Shown: positions 1-8,753, counted from the stretch's first letter. The stretch is DNA of 64,000 bases from Prado023 sp963774745 (GCA_963774745.1 CAVZGE010000006.1:248001-312000), one strand, 5' to 3'. Notes: a model not told the origin generated them from the letters alone. Numbers and translations: made by a program.

Positions 1-529
1 CGAACAGGACAACCGGGGTGGCCAGGCCGTCGTTCAGGCCGCTCTCCACGTTGAGCAGGCGACGCACCCGGATCGGCACCCGGGGGTTCAGGACGGTCGG
101 CGCCCCCAGCCCGGCGTCGGTGGGGGCCAGCGCGGCGGCGAGCAGCAGGGCCATCATCGCCGGCAGTTCCGGGAACAGCCCTCGGGCCACCACGTACCCG
201 AGCAGGACCGTCAGGGGGAACCCGACCATCAGCAGCCGGACGATCGCCCAGCGGTCGTCGTCGATCTCGCGGGGCCGCACCTGCGCGGCGTCGTGGAACA
301 GGATCAGCACGAGGGTCAGCTCGGCCACCAGCTTCAGGCTGACCAGGACCTCCCTGTCCAGCGGGCCGCTCAGGAAGCCCAGGGTCGCGCCCGCCGCGAC
401 GAACGCCAGCGGGGCCGTGACCAGCCGGCGGGCAAGGGCCCGCGAGCTGATCGCGAAGGCGAGCACGAGGACGCCGAAGACAATCGCGGCCAGAAGCGCT
501 GGCGAGGCAGTCCCGTGCACGCCCGCCAC
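1..529 (-). CDS. NhaP-like cation/H+ antiporter, N-terminal part (cut by window edge)
   Basis: Reading the minus strand from a GTG at 529 (a second GTG at 520 is equally possible) gives about 176 residues of strongly hydrophobic protein that run off the left edge. The motif APTDAGLGAP followed by LLNVESGLNDGLATP matches the ion-binding core of CPA1/NhaP exchangers, which swap Na+ or K+ for protons across the cell membrane. The C-terminal half is outside the window, so ion specificity and any regulatory domain are unknown. No convincing Shine-Dalgarno sequence precedes either GTG. The divergent 55-nt promoter element at 551-605 points away from this gene. Confidence 0.82.
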   Translation of the reverse strand, partial: MAGVHGTASPALLAAIVFGVLVLAFAISSRALARRLVTAPLAFVAAGATLGFLSGPLDREVLVSLKLVAELTLVLILFHDAAQVRPREIDDDRWAIVRLLMVGFPLTVLLGYVVARGLFPELPAMMALLLAAALAPTDAGLGAPTVLNPRVPIRVRRLLNVESGLNDGLATPVVLF

Positions 530-550
530 CGTACCGAGGTGGGGTGGGGG

Positions 551-605
551 GTGACGACCGGGGTGACACAGGCCAGCTCATGGGTCCTGTGGTGGCCCCT
601 ACCGT
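551..605 (+). promoter_or_regulatory. GTSAC-box promoter of the repeat lipoprotein
   Basis: Two GTGAC boxes start at 551 and 563 (12 nt apart), the second as GGGGTGAC. After 32 nt comes TACCGT at 600-605, a TANNNT -10 box. No -35 hexamer is visible. At 55 nt this is the longest member of the ten-promoter family described in the findings. Confidence 0.6.
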
Positions 606-813
606 GCACGGACCAATCAACCCGATCAGGAGGAGCTGAATGCCCACCCCTTCGTCCACTGGTCTCCGTGGCGGCGGTCCACGGACCGGCGGTACCCCCA
701 TCGCACCCCCGAACACGCCCACCGCAGGACTGGAGAGCCAGATGACCACCACACGTAGCCCCGTCACCCCAGCGCGCAGCTGGCCGGTGCGGTCGACCTC
801 ACAAGGAGTCCCC

Positions 814-1434
814 ATGAAGCTGATGATCGCGACCCTCTGCTCCTGTGCCCTGGTGCTCACCGGGTGTTCGTCTGACGGCGAGGAGACCGACCAGTCGGCC
901 GCCCCGTCGGTCGCCCCGTCGACGGAACCGGCGTCCTCAGCACCAGCGGTACCCACCGCCTCCCCCGACGACGACAGCACCGACGACGCGGCGGGAGCGG
1001 TCAGCTTCCGGGGCGGTCCCTGCTCGACCACCGTCACGGGTCAGCGGGTGGACGACGATGTCGAGGTGCGCGCCGGGGCCACGTGCGTGTTGGTCGACGT
1101 GACCGTCGACGGCAACGTCGAGGTGGAGCGCGGCGGGATCCTGAAGATGTCGGACTCGACGGTCGACGGCGACATCCAGGGCGATGGCCACGCCGACGTG
1201 GCGGTTCGCGACAGCCGGGTGGATGGCAACATCCAGCTCGAGGACGGTGGCACGGCCACCGTCTCCGGGGTCCGGATCGATGGGGACCTGCAGTCCGAGG
1301 ACAACACGGGGCGCCAGAAGTTCTCGGGCAACACGATCGACGGGAACCTGCAGTGCGAAGGCAACAAGCCCAAGCCCACCGGCGGAAGCAACAAGGTCAA
1401 GGGCAACAAGGAAGACCAGTGCTCGGGGCTCTGA
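814..1434 (+). CDS. Lipoprotein with tandem (V/I)DG(N/D) repeats
   Basis: A 206-residue lipoprotein. It begins MKLMIATLCSCALVLTGCSS, a type II signal peptide with a lipobox ending at Cys19, then an acidic, Ser/Pro-rich linker to about residue 65. The rest carries five copies of a roughly 22-residue repeat centred on VDGNVEV, VDGDIQG, VDGNIQL, IDGDLQS and IDGNLQC. This pattern is expected for a small beta-solenoid, reminiscent of bactofilin-type polymer-forming proteins (inference). I chose ATG 814 because AAGGAG precedes it and it opens the signal peptide. An in-frame ATG at 640 has an even stronger AGGAGG (628-633) close behind the promoter, but would bury the signal sequence. Exact function is unknown. 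Confidence 0.75.
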   Translation: MKLMIATLCSCALVLTGCSSDGEETDQSAAPSVAPSTEPASSAPAVPTASPDDDSTDDAAGAVSFRGGPCSTTVTGQRVDDDVEVRAGATCVLVDVTVDGNVEVERGGILKMSDSTVDGDIQGDGHADVAVRDSRVDGNIQLEDGGTATVSGVRIDGDLQSEDNTGRQKFSGNTIDGNLQCEGNKPKPTGGSNKVKGNKEDQCSGL

Positions 1435-1531
1435 TCCAACGGTGACCCAACGCGGTGGGCGTGACGCACACGATCCCGCGACAGCACGCCCGCCCTCGGT
1501 GCTCGGGCGATTGCCCGTGTCACCCGGGGCT

Positions 1532-1588
1532 GTCACCCCGGAAGGCGCCCCCGCAGGTGGTCCCTGTGGGGGCGCCTTCCGGGGTGAT
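1532..1588. terminator. Long hairpin between convergent genes
   Basis: The arms 1532-1555 and 1565-1588 are complementary over about 24 bp with only wobble or single mismatches, around a 9-nt loop. It lies between the stop of the lipoprotein and the stop of the convergent DUF1269 gene, so it can serve as a bidirectional terminator. The left arm contains one GTCACCCC copy. There is no U-tract. Confidence 0.7.
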
Positions 1589-1594
1589 GTCGGC

Positions 1595-2275
1595 TCAGGC
1601 CTCGGGCTTGGGAGCTGCTTCCTCGGCGGGCTCCACCGCTTCGGCCTCCTCCGGTTGGCCCTGCGCGGCCCTCGCCTCGGCCTTGATGTCGGCGGCCAGG
1701 ACTTCATCGACCGCCTTCTGGACGATGCGATCGGCCTTGTCCAGCGCCTTCTGGACCTTGACGGCAGCGGGGTCCGAGACCAGGGCGACCAGGCCGGAGT
1801 GCCCGGGGTCGATCGCGTCGGCGAGCTCGTCGGCGAGCTCGTGGCGGTGGTGGACCTCGCGAGCCTTGCCGATCCCGGCGCCGGCAGCGCCCAGGACCAC
1901 GGCGCTGCCGAGGATCGAGGGCGGGAAGAGGACGCCGAGCACCACCCCGCCGACGACTCCCCAGCCGAGGCCCCGGCGGGTGCTGGGATCAGTGACCTTC
2001 TGGACCTCCAGCTCGCCGGACAGGCTGCGCTTGACCACGAGCACGCCCTCCACCTGCAGCGGGGTCTCGTCCTCCACATCCTTGAGCTGCTCGTAGGCGG
2101 CCCACGCCGCGTCCTCGTCGGCGAAGTCGGCCACGAACAGGGCGTACGCCCCGTCAGTCACGGCCACCGCCTCAACGTCGAGCTCTGCGACCTCGGATTG
2201 AGCCTCGGATTGTGCCTCGGTGACCTCGGTGACCTCGGTCGCCGGTGTCTCATCGGGCGTCACATCGTCTGCCAT
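1595..2275 (-). CDS. DUF1269-family glycine-zipper protein
   Basis: A 226-residue protein of the DUF1269 family. It starts at ATG 2275 behind GGAAGGA on the minus strand. Residues about 40-80 form an alpha/beta domain (YALFVADFADEDAAW). A Gly-rich hydrophobic stretch follows (GLGWGVVGGVVLGVLFP and AVVLGAAGAGIG), then a charged, Ala/Glu-rich tail. The family is widespread in actinobacteria and usually described as membrane-associated with unknown function. A second, shorter member lies at 30356-30826, and both genes have a GTSAC-type promoter, suggesting shared control. The N-terminal 35 residues are acidic, Thr/Glu-rich and probably disordered. Confidence 0.75.
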   Translation of the reverse strand: MADDVTPDETPATEVTEVTEAQSEAQSEVAELDVEAVAVTDGAYALFVADFADEDAAWAAYEQLKDVEDETPLQVEGVLVVKRSLSGELEVQKVTDPSTRRGLGWGVVGGVVLGVLFPPSILGSAVVLGAAGAGIGKAREVHHRHELADELADAIDPGHSGLVALVSDPAAVKVQKALDKADRIVQKAVDEVLAADIKAEARAAQGQPEEAEAVEPAEEAAPKPEA

Positions 2276-2310
2276 GTGGCCGTTCCTTCCATTCGGAGGT
2301 GGGATCGCCC

Positions 2311-2362
2311 ACTCTAGGACCGCCCGGACGTGCTCAACGGCATGGGTCACCCCGTTGGTCAC
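2311..2362 (-). promoter_or_regulatory. GTSAC-box promoter of the first DUF1269 gene
   Basis: Read on the minus strand: two GGGGTGAC copies (plus-strand GTCAC at 2358-2362 and 2346-2350, 12 nt apart), 29 nt, then TAGAGT (2316-2311). Total length is 52 nt. The start codon at 2275 leaves a leader of about 30 nt. Confidence 0.68.
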
Positions 2363-2465
2363 CCCGCCCCGGCCCTGCGTCAACATGAGGGGGCCACCTC
2401 GCCCGCGGCGTTGTTTCGCCCCCTGTTTGCCCTGCCTGTGTCGACGTGCGAACCTGACGCCCACC

Positions 2466-5066
2466 ATGACCAGTCCTCGGGTGTTGTCCGGATCTCGCGG
2501 ATCCCGAGCGCCCTCGCCCCCGCAGCCGCGGCTGCCGAGGGCGGATCTGGTGGGACGGCTCCTCGGGCTGCCGCCCGGCGGTGTCGCGGTGATCGTGGCC
2601 CCGGTCGGGTACGGGGCAACCGCGCTGCTGGCGATGGCCGTCGAGGCCCGTGGTGGCCCCGTGGTCTGGCTCTCAGGGAGGGGTCACTCCGGGACGGTGG
2701 AGTCCTTGGGGCGCAATCTCGCCGAGGGGCTGGGTTCGGTCGGGGTCGTGGCCCCGGGCGCTCCTGCGAGCGGCGGAGGGGGCCATGACCGGGTCCATAC
2801 GGGTGTCGCCGAGCTGCTGTCCGCGGCGTGGGATGTCCCCGAGTTCCTGCTCGTCCTCGACGACCTGCCCCCGGACGAGGCCGTCGAGGCATTGGTGCAG
2901 CAGGTCCTCGATGATCTGCCTGGGTCGATGCGGGTGCTGATCAGCAGCGCGGTGCTTCCCCGACTCGATCTGTCCCGGCTCTCCGGGGCGGGCCAGCTCG
3001 TGCTCCTGGAGCGGGCGGACCTCGTGCTGCGGCGCGAGGAGTCCGCGGACTACCTCCGGCTGGTGGCGCCCGACCTGACCGCGACGCTTCGGCTGGCCCT
3101 GATGGATCTGGCCGACGGGTGGATCGCAGCGCTGCGCGCGAGCACGAGCGCCTGCGCGACCGACCCCGGCGCTGACCCGGCCGCCTGGCTCCTCGGGCCC
3201 GGGCTCGAGGTGCTGTTCGGTCGGGGGCTGCAGGCGCTGGACCCGCTCGACCGGGACCTGCTGGTCCTGTGCAGCGTCCTGGACCAGATGTCTCCCGAGG
3301 TCTGTGATGCCATCACCGGTCGCTCGGATGGCGCTGAACGACTCGCCGTGCTCAGCGAACGGCTCCTGGTGGCACGCGTGCCCGGCCCGGGACCTGCGCG
3401 TTACGAGACGCATCGCCTCCTCCGTGAGTACCTGGGCCGCAAGCTGTCCGAACGGGGCCGTGGTGCGCAGGCACACGCCCATGAGGCGGCGGGCGCCTGG
3501 CTTGCCGAGAACGGCGATGCGGAGGCTGCCATCAGTCACCTGCTCGATTGCGGCCAGATGGACCGGGCCCGCGAGGTGCTGGCAGCCCACGTGCGTGACC
3601 TGTTGGACTCGGGGCGCTCCGAGCAGGTGCGCACGTGGTACCGGCGTGCCCCCGAGCTGGCCCTGCCCGAGCACGAGCTCCTCCTGCTCGGCGCGGCCTG
3701 GTCGGAGCTGTTGAGCGGGAACGTCGCCGCCGCGGGGTCGCACCTGGTGGAGCTTGAGGCGGCTGCCGGCGCGCTGACCCACAGGGACTCCGGTGGCGAC
3801 GATTCCGCTGCCACCGCCGCGCAGTGGCTGCGGGTCGAGGTCCTGTTCCTGCGCAGCTACCTCGAGGGGTGGACCGGTCAGACCGATCGGGCAGCCGAGC
3901 ACCTGCGCAGTGTCCGGGTGACCTTCGGCGAGGAGTGGTCCCGGATGGCACACCAGGCCGCAGCCTTCCAGGAGGCGCGGCTGGCCCTGTGGCACGGCGA
4001 CCACCCGTCGACGCGCCGCATCCTGCAGCAGGCGTCCGGCCGACCCGGTACGGTGCGGTTCTACCGACAGGTCGCGATCCCATCGCTCGGCGCCCTGGTG
4101 GCAGCCGAGGAGGGGCGAGCCCATCGCGCATGCTTCCTGGCTGACAGCGCACTGGAGGCCCTGACCGAGTCCGGGAGACTGGGCGCGGTCGACGCGTGCG
4201 ATGCGCGCCTGGCCCGCGCCCGGGCACTGGACGACCTCGGGCAGACGGCCGCAGCCGTGGCGGAGGCAGCGGCCGTCCAGGACACGGCAACCCGGGTCGA
4301 GCACGTCCCGTACCTCGTCCTGGGGGCGGTGCAGCGGGCGCGGGCGCTTGCGTCCGCGGGGCAGCGGGCGGCCGCCGACGAGCAGCTCGAGTCGGCGCGA
4401 TCGATGATGACCCGGCGCTCAGTCCGTGGCCCGCTGCGGACCGCGCTCGACCGGGCCGGAGCGGAGGTCGCGATCGTCGCAGGGGACCGCGCAGCCGCCC
4501 GCCGCGCAGTCGAGCGACTGGACGAGGGCCGCAGCCGGGACGTGCTGGCGATCCGGGCGCTGTCGTTGGGCGGTCGGATCACCGAGGCGGACGTCGTCCG
4601 CATGATCCAGGCCGCCCGTCCCGAGTCCCCCCGGGAGGTGGTGGACGCCCGCCTGGTGATGGCGACCCTCACCGCGGCGTCCCGGCGCTCCGAGGCGGTG
4701 ATGCACGTGCGGGCCGCGGCCGCCGTGGCCCACGAGCAGGGGATGATCCTTGCCCTGCGGGGGCGCTGCGAGGAGGTGCTGGTGCTGGCCGAGCAGATGG
4801 CCTCCCAGGGCGCCGACCCGGCGGTGGCCGCGCTGGTGGACGCGCTGCACCGTCCCGCCGAGCCTGAGGCGCGAGCCTCAGCAGCCCTCAGCGCGGGGGA
4901 GCGCCGGCTCCTCGAACGACTCGCGCTGTTCCCGGGCAACCGCGAGCTCGCCGAGGACCTGGGGATCTCGTCGAACACCCTGAAGACGCGGCTGCGCCGG
5001 CTCTACGCCAAGCTCGGGGTCCACGACCGCGACGCCGCGCTGCACGCCGGCCGGCCGAGGAGCTGA
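2466..5066 (+). CDS. LAL-type (MalT-like) LuxR regulator, paralog 1
   Basis: An 866-residue regulator built like the LAL/MalT family: an N-terminal STAND-type nucleotide-binding module, a long helical TPR-like middle (about residues 340-800) and a C-terminal LuxR helix-turn-helix (NRELAEDLGISSNTLKTRL). The P-loop position reads PVGYGAT (GYGAT at residues 48-52), so the Walker A lysine seen in MalT (GYGKT) is alanine. A Walker B-like LLVLDDL is present. Start ATG 2466 aligns with paralog 2 at 20218; the frame is open further upstream, but that part overlaps the DUF1269 gene and its promoter. Proteins of this class activate transcription from tandem boxes upstream of the -10, making it a candidate regulator of the nearby GTSAC promoters (inference). 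Confidence 0.85.
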   Translation: MTSPRVLSGSRGSRAPSPPQPRLPRADLVGRLLGLPPGGVAVIVAPVGYGATALLAMAVEARGGPVVWLSGRGHSGTVESLGRNLAEGLGSVGVVAPGAPASGGGGHDRVHTGVAELLSAAWDVPEFLLVLDDLPPDEAVEALVQQVLDDLPGSMRVLISSAVLPRLDLSRLSGAGQLVLLERADLVLRREESADYLRLVAPDLTATLRLALMDLADGWIAALRASTSACATDPGADPAAWLLGPGLEVLFGRGLQALDPLDRDLLVLCSVLDQMSPEVCDAITGRSDGAERLAVLSERLLVARVPGPGPARYETHRLLREYLGRKLSERGRGAQAHAHEAAGAWLAENGDAEAAISHLLDCGQMDRAREVLAAHVRDLLDSGRSEQVRTWYRRAPELALPEHELLLLGAAWSELLSGNVAAAGSHLVELEAAAGALTHRDSGGDDSAATAAQWLRVEVLFLRSYLEGWTGQTDRAAEHLRSVRVTFGEEWSRMAHQAAAFQEARLALWHGDHPSTRRILQQASGRPGTVRFYRQVAIPSLGALVAAEEGRAHRACFLADSALEALTESGRLGAVDACDARLARARALDDLGQTAAAVAEAAAVQDTATRVEHVPYLVLGAVQRARALASAGQRAAADEQLESARSMMTRRSVRGPLRTALDRAGAEVAIVAGDRAAARRAVERLDEGRSRDVLAIRALSLGGRITEADVVRMIQAARPESPREVVDARLVMATLTAASRRSEAVMHVRAAAAVAHEQGMILALRGRCEEVLVLAEQMASQGADPAVAALVDALHRPAEPEARASAALSAGERRLLERLALFPGNRELAEDLGISSNTLKTRLRRLYAKLGVHDRDAALHAGRPRS

Positions 5067-5109
5067 ACCGGTCCCGGGCCCGGAGCGCCAGGGGCGCACG
5101 CCTCGCGCC

Positions 5110-5139
5110 ATTCCAGAATTCCATGGAATACGGTAGCCT
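5110..5139 (+). promoter_or_regulatory. Operator and promoter of the ArsR-rhodanese operon
   Basis: ATTCCATGGAAT (5118-5129) is a perfect 12-bp palindrome, with an extra ATTCC half-site at 5110-5114. TAGCCT at 5134-5139 is a plausible -10. The GTG at 5146 lies six bases later, so the mRNA is probably leaderless. The palindrome fits autorepression by the ArsR protein it precedes (inference). Confidence 0.55.
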
Positions 5140-5145
5140 ACGAGC

Positions 5146-5829
5146 GTGATGCGTTCGATGAGCCGGCGCGAGGCGAAGACGGCCATGTACGAGCAGTTCG
5201 CCCGGGCCGGCAAGGGCCTGGCCAACCCCAAGCGCCTCGAGCTGCTCGACCTGCTCGCCCAGGGCGAACGCTCCGTGGAATCCCTGGCCACCGCGGCGGG
5301 ACTGGGCACGTCGACCGCATCCATGCACCTCCAGGCGCTCAAGGACTCCGGCCTGGTGCGCGCCCGACGCCAGGGCACGTTCGTCCACTACCGCCTCGCC
5401 GGCGAGGACGTTGCCGCCCTGTTCGCGCAGCTGCGCACGGTCGCCACCGGCCACCTGATCGACGCCGAACGCGCGACCGAGGACTACCTGGGGACCCCTC
5501 TGGTCGACACAGATGCCGTCGAACGACACGAGCTGCTGCGCCGCGCCCGCGCCGGCGACGTGGTCGTCCTGGACGTCCGCCCGACCGTCGAGTTCACCGC
5601 CGGGCACATCCCCGGCGCGGTCTCGGTCCCCCTCGATGAGCTCGAGGCGCACCTGGAGTCCCTGCCGGCCGCCGTGGAGATCGTCGCCTACTGCCGCGGC
5701 GCCCACTGCGTGCTGGCCCACGACGCCGTGCGTCAGCTCACCGCATCGGGGCGGCGTGCCCGACGCCTGCGCGAGGGCATGCTCGAGTGGCGCCTGGCAG
5801 GCCTCCCCGTCGACAGTGGCGTCGCCTGA
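5146..5829 (+). CDS. ArsR-family regulator fused to a rhodanese domain
   Basis: A 227-residue fusion. Residues about 15-100 form an ArsR/SmtB winged helix (LANPKRLELLDLLAQGERSV, then recognition helix around STASMHLQALKDSGLV). Residues about 120-220 form a rhodanese domain with LDVRPTVEFTAGHIPGA and the active-site loop CRGAHC (Cys at about 183). Such a fusion can sense or carry a persulfide, so it may regulate the sulfur-handling genes that follow (DsrE, cysteine desulfurase). It starts at GTG, probably leaderless, with an immediate second Met codon. It is the first gene of a three-gene unit ending at 7375. Confidence 0.85.
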   Translation: MMRSMSRREAKTAMYEQFARAGKGLANPKRLELLDLLAQGERSVESLATAAGLGTSTASMHLQALKDSGLVRARRQGTFVHYRLAGEDVAALFAQLRTVATGHLIDAERATEDYLGTPLVDTDAVERHELLRRARAGDVVVLDVRPTVEFTAGHIPGAVSVPLDELEAHLESLPAAVEIVAYCRGAHCVLAHDAVRQLTASGRRARRLREGMLEWRLAGLPVDSGVA

Positions 5830-5876
5830 CCCCCCTGCACCTGACCACCCACCCATCCCCAACCACAGAGGAATCC

Positions 5877-6230
5877 ATGAGCACCCTGTTCATCCTGAAC
5901 GACCCCCCGTACGGCACCGAGCTGGTCTACAACGGGCTTCGCCTGGCCGGCAACATGCTGCGCATGGACGAGGGGCACGACCTGACCGTGTTCCTGATGG
6001 GCGACGCGGCCAGCGCTGCCAAGTCCGGGCAGGTCACCCCGAACGGCTACTACAACGTCAGCAAGATGCTCGGCGCCGTCATCCGCCGTGGCGGGAAGGT
6101 GCTGGTCTGCGGCACCTGCATGGACGCCCGCGGCCTGACCCAGGAGGACCTCATCGAGGGAGCGTCCCGATCCACCCTCGACGAGCTGACGGGCATCACC
6201 CTGGCCGCGGACAAGATCCTCACCTTCTGA
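5877..6230 (+). CDS. DsrE-family sulfur relay protein
   Basis: A 117-residue DsrE/DsrF-like protein. ATG 5877 follows AGAGGAA. It has the family's alpha/beta fold signature: an N-terminal strand (STLFILNDPPYGTELVYNGL), FLMGDAA in the middle, and KVLVCGTCMDARG near residue 80, whose cysteines can accept a persulfide. DsrE proteins move sulfane sulfur between partners. It sits between an ArsR-rhodanese gene and a cysteine desulfurase, whose start overlaps this stop codon by one base (TGATG). Together they look like a sulfur mobilisation or reactive-sulfur response unit. Confidence 0.85.
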   Translation: MSTLFILNDPPYGTELVYNGLRLAGNMLRMDEGHDLTVFLMGDAASAAKSGQVTPNGYYNVSKMLGAVIRRGGKVLVCGTCMDARGLTQEDLIEGASRSTLDELTGITLAADKILTF

Positions 6231-7375
6231 TGGCCGAACCCACCGACTTCGCCGGTGAGGTCATCTACCTCGACCACAACGCCACCACCCCGGTGGCCCC
6301 CGAGGTCGCCGAGGCGATGTGGCCGTACCTGACCACCCACTTCGGGAATCCCTCCAGCGACCATCCGGTCGGGCGAGCTGCGAAGGCCGCCGTCGACACC
6401 GCGCGGGAGCAGGTCGCGGCCCTGATCGGCGCCCACCCCGACGAGATCGTGTTCACCTCCGGGGGCACTGAGTCGAACAACCTGGCCATCCGCGGCGCCG
6501 CGGCCACCCTGTCGGTCGAAGGCCGGCACGTGGTCACCAGCGCCGTCGAGCACCCGGCCACCATCGAACCTGTCCGGCTGCTCTCCGACGCGGGCTGGCA
6601 GGTGACCATGTTGGGCGTGGATGGCGGTGGGCGGATCGACCCGGCCGCCGGCGTGGGCGACCCTCGTGTGGGCCTGGGCACGTTCATCCTGGCCCAGAAC
6701 GAGGTCGGCACCCTGCAGCCGATCGCCGAGCTGGCAGACGCGCTGCACGCCCGCGGAGCGGTGGTCCACACCGACGCCGCGCAGGCCATCGGCAAGGTCC
6801 CCGTGGACGTGAACGCCCTGGGCGTGGACCTGTTGTCCATCGCCGGGCACAAGTGCTATGCGCCCAAGGGCGTCGGTGCCCTCTATGTCCGACGAGGTAT
6901 TCGGATCTCACCGGTCGTGGTCGGCGCAGGGCAGGAGCGCGGAGTCCGCCCGGGGACCGAGAACGTGGCCGGCATCGTCGGCCTGGGCGTCGCCTGCACG
7001 ATGGCCGGGACGAACCTCAGGGCCGAGAACGACCGGATCGGCGGCCTGCGGGACGCCCTCTGGGAGCTGCTCCGCTCGCGGATCCCGCACGTGGTCCGAC
7101 TTGGCGACCCCGATCGCGCGCTGCCCAACACGCTGAGCATCTCGTTCCCCGGGCGCCGCGGACTCGATGTGCTGGCCGCCTGCCCGACCCTGGCCGCATC
7201 GACCGGATCGGCCTGTCACACCGGTGAGGTCAACCCCTCGGCGGTGCTGCTCGCGATGGGTGTGCCCGACGACGTCGCGGCTGGCGCGATCCGCCTGTCC
7301 CTGGGCCGGAACACGACCCGCGAACAGGTCGTCACCGCTGCCATCGACCTCAGCTCCGCCAGCAGTGGCAGGTGA
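6230..7375 (+). CDS. Cysteine desulfurase (NifS/IscS class)
   Basis: A 381-residue PLP enzyme of the class V aminotransferase fold that removes sulfur from cysteine, giving alanine and an enzyme persulfide. Visible motifs: YLDHNATTPV at the N-terminus, FTSGGTESNNLAI, TDAAQAIGKVPVDV, and the PLP lysine in SIAGHKCYAPKG (about K208). The catalytic cysteine lies in STGSACHTGE (about C329). ATG 6230 overlaps the DsrE stop, indicating translational coupling. The regulator and DsrE upstream suggest the persulfide is passed to DsrE or rhodanese rather than to a dedicated Fe-S scaffold, none of which is present nearby. Confidence 0.92.
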   Translation: MAEPTDFAGEVIYLDHNATTPVAPEVAEAMWPYLTTHFGNPSSDHPVGRAAKAAVDTAREQVAALIGAHPDEIVFTSGGTESNNLAIRGAAATLSVEGRHVVTSAVEHPATIEPVRLLSDAGWQVTMLGVDGGGRIDPAAGVGDPRVGLGTFILAQNEVGTLQPIAELADALHARGAVVHTDAAQAIGKVPVDVNALGVDLLSIAGHKCYAPKGVGALYVRRGIRISPVVVGAGQERGVRPGTENVAGIVGLGVACTMAGTNLRAENDRIGGLRDALWELLRSRIPHVVRLGDPDRALPNTLSISFPGRRGLDVLAACPTLAASTGSACHTGEVNPSAVLLAMGVPDDVAAGAIRLSLGRNTTREQVVTAAIDLSSASSGR

Positions 7376-7448
7376 CGGGGCACGCTGACGGAGCTGACAG
7401 CGTGACGCGCCCGGCCTCTGCAGCGGGTCAGATAGCATCGGGGACGCG

Positions 7449-7880
7449 ATGGATACCCAGGACCAGGTCGAGGCCTATCTCTCCAGCCAACTGGAACCCA
7501 AGCAGACCGACCTCCGGCGACTGCATGCGCACATGCTCGCGGAGTTCCCGGCATCCGAGCTGTGGTTCGATGACGGGACCAACCAGGACGGCAAGGTCGT
7601 CGCCAATCCCACCATCGGCTACGGCCAGCGCACCATCACCTACGCGGATGGGTCGGCTCGGGAGTTCTATCGCATCGGCCTGAGCGCCAACACCACGGGC
7701 ATCTCCGTCTATGTGCTCGGCCTCGAGGACAGGACCTACCTGTCGCGCACCTTTGGCGCCTCCATCGGAAAGGCCAGCGTCACCGGCTACTGCATCAAGT
7801 TCAGGCGGCTCGCTGTCATCAACGACGAGGCTCTGCATGCCGCGATCCGACACGGCATGACCATCGATCACGGGAGTTGA
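7449..7880 (+). CDS. DUF1801-domain protein
   Basis: A 143-residue protein resembling the DUF1801 (YdhG-like) family: an N-terminal helix (QVEAYLSSQLEPKQTDLRRL), then a beta-rich middle with TIGYGQRTITYADGS and a C-terminal segment FRRLAVINDEALHAAI. Function is unknown for the family. TAGCAT at 7433-7438 is a likely -10, giving a leader of only a few bases. It stands alone between the sulfur operon and two minus-strand genes. Confidence 0.65.
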   Translation: MDTQDQVEAYLSSQLEPKQTDLRRLHAHMLAEFPASELWFDDGTNQDGKVVANPTIGYGQRTITYADGSAREFYRIGLSANTTGISVYVLGLEDRTYLSRTFGASIGKASVTGYCIKFRRLAVINDEALHAAIRHGMTIDHGS

Positions 7881-7979
7881 CCCACGCGGCGTTGCGCGGC
7901 GCGTGACCCACGGCGAGTTCACGAGTGCCTGTGCGCGCACGTCGATCCAGTCCAGTCCCGACCCGGTCCGCGGCACCGA

Positions 7980-8753
7980 TCAGTCCTGGTAGGAGGTCAG
8001 CGTCGCCTCGACCAACAGGCCGTACTCACCGGGCGCGAGGTCGGGCTGCTCGTCGGCGGCGATGTCATACAGCCCGGTCGCTACGTGGATGCCGACATCG
8101 CCGGCGGCGTACCACGCCGAGATGTAGGGAACCGCCGGTGTGCTGGACCGGTCGGAGGGCGCGGTGCCGACGGCCCCCGGGGCCCGGTCCTGCGTCCGGG
8201 CCAGCTTCTCGGGCAGCGCGTCGCCGACCGGGGCGTACCCACCGGCGACCAGCGACTCGTGGATCGCGCGCAGGTCGCCGGCCATGGTGTCGGCACGCCC
8301 GGCAAGCACCTCGCGACGGATCTCCCGGCACGCCACGTCGTAGGGGTCGTCGCGCTTCCAGTTGTGCTGCCCGATCGCGCAGTACGAGCCGGTGACGCGG
8401 TCCCCACCATCCGCCCCGCTGGTCCCCGGCATTGCGGGTGGACCCGTCACAGCAGGCAGGGCCACTCGTGCCGTGGTCATCGCGGGCGCCATGACCTGCC
8501 GGGAGACTCGCGTGATCTCGGCGTCGACGGTGGCGGCGGCCGTCTGTCGGGCAGCGACGACCTGGGGGTCGCTCGGCTGCGGCTTGCTGAGGTCCAGCAC
8601 GTCGTCCCAGCCACCACTGAACTGCACCGCGAAGGTCAGCACAACCGCGGCGCCGGCCAGCAGCAGGGCGGCGGTGATCCCCACACCCCACAACAACGCC
8701 CGGCGAGTCCGCGGCTCCACGTCGGCGACCGTACACGCCCGTCCCAGCACCAC
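7980..8753 (-). CDS. Membrane-anchored protein of unknown function
   Basis: A 257-residue protein with one N-terminal membrane segment (ALLWGVGITAALLLAGAAVVL, residues about 19-40) and a predicted extracytoplasmic remainder. The external part contains two cysteines (SYCAIGQHNW and VACREIRR) that could form a disulfide. I do not recognise the family. It starts at GTG 8753; an in-frame GTG 30 bases further in would also leave the membrane segment intact. The S66 peptidase lies upstream on the same strand with a gap of about 180 nt. Confidence 0.6.
   Translation of the reverse strand: MVLGRACTVADVEPRTRRALLWGVGITAALLLAGAAVVLTFAVQFSGGWDDVLDLSKPQPSDPQVVAARQTAAATVDAEITRVSRQVMAPAMTTARVALPAVTGPPAMPGTSGADGGDRVTGSYCAIGQHNWKRDDPYDVACREIRREVLAGRADTMAGDLRAIHESLVAGGYAPVGDALPEKLARTQDRAPGAVGTAPSDRSSTPAVPYISAWYAAGDVGIHVATGLYDIAADEQPDLAPGEYGLLVEATLTSYQD

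Noticed and set aside
18..554. Plus-strand ORF of 178 codons at the left edge
   Set aside because: Arg/Ser/Thr-rich shadow; the minus strand encodes a clear NhaP-like antiporter.
1519..1536. GTCAC pair (13 nt) as a promoter
   Set aside because: It lies next to and partly within the terminator hairpin, with no TANNNT at the expected distance in either direction.
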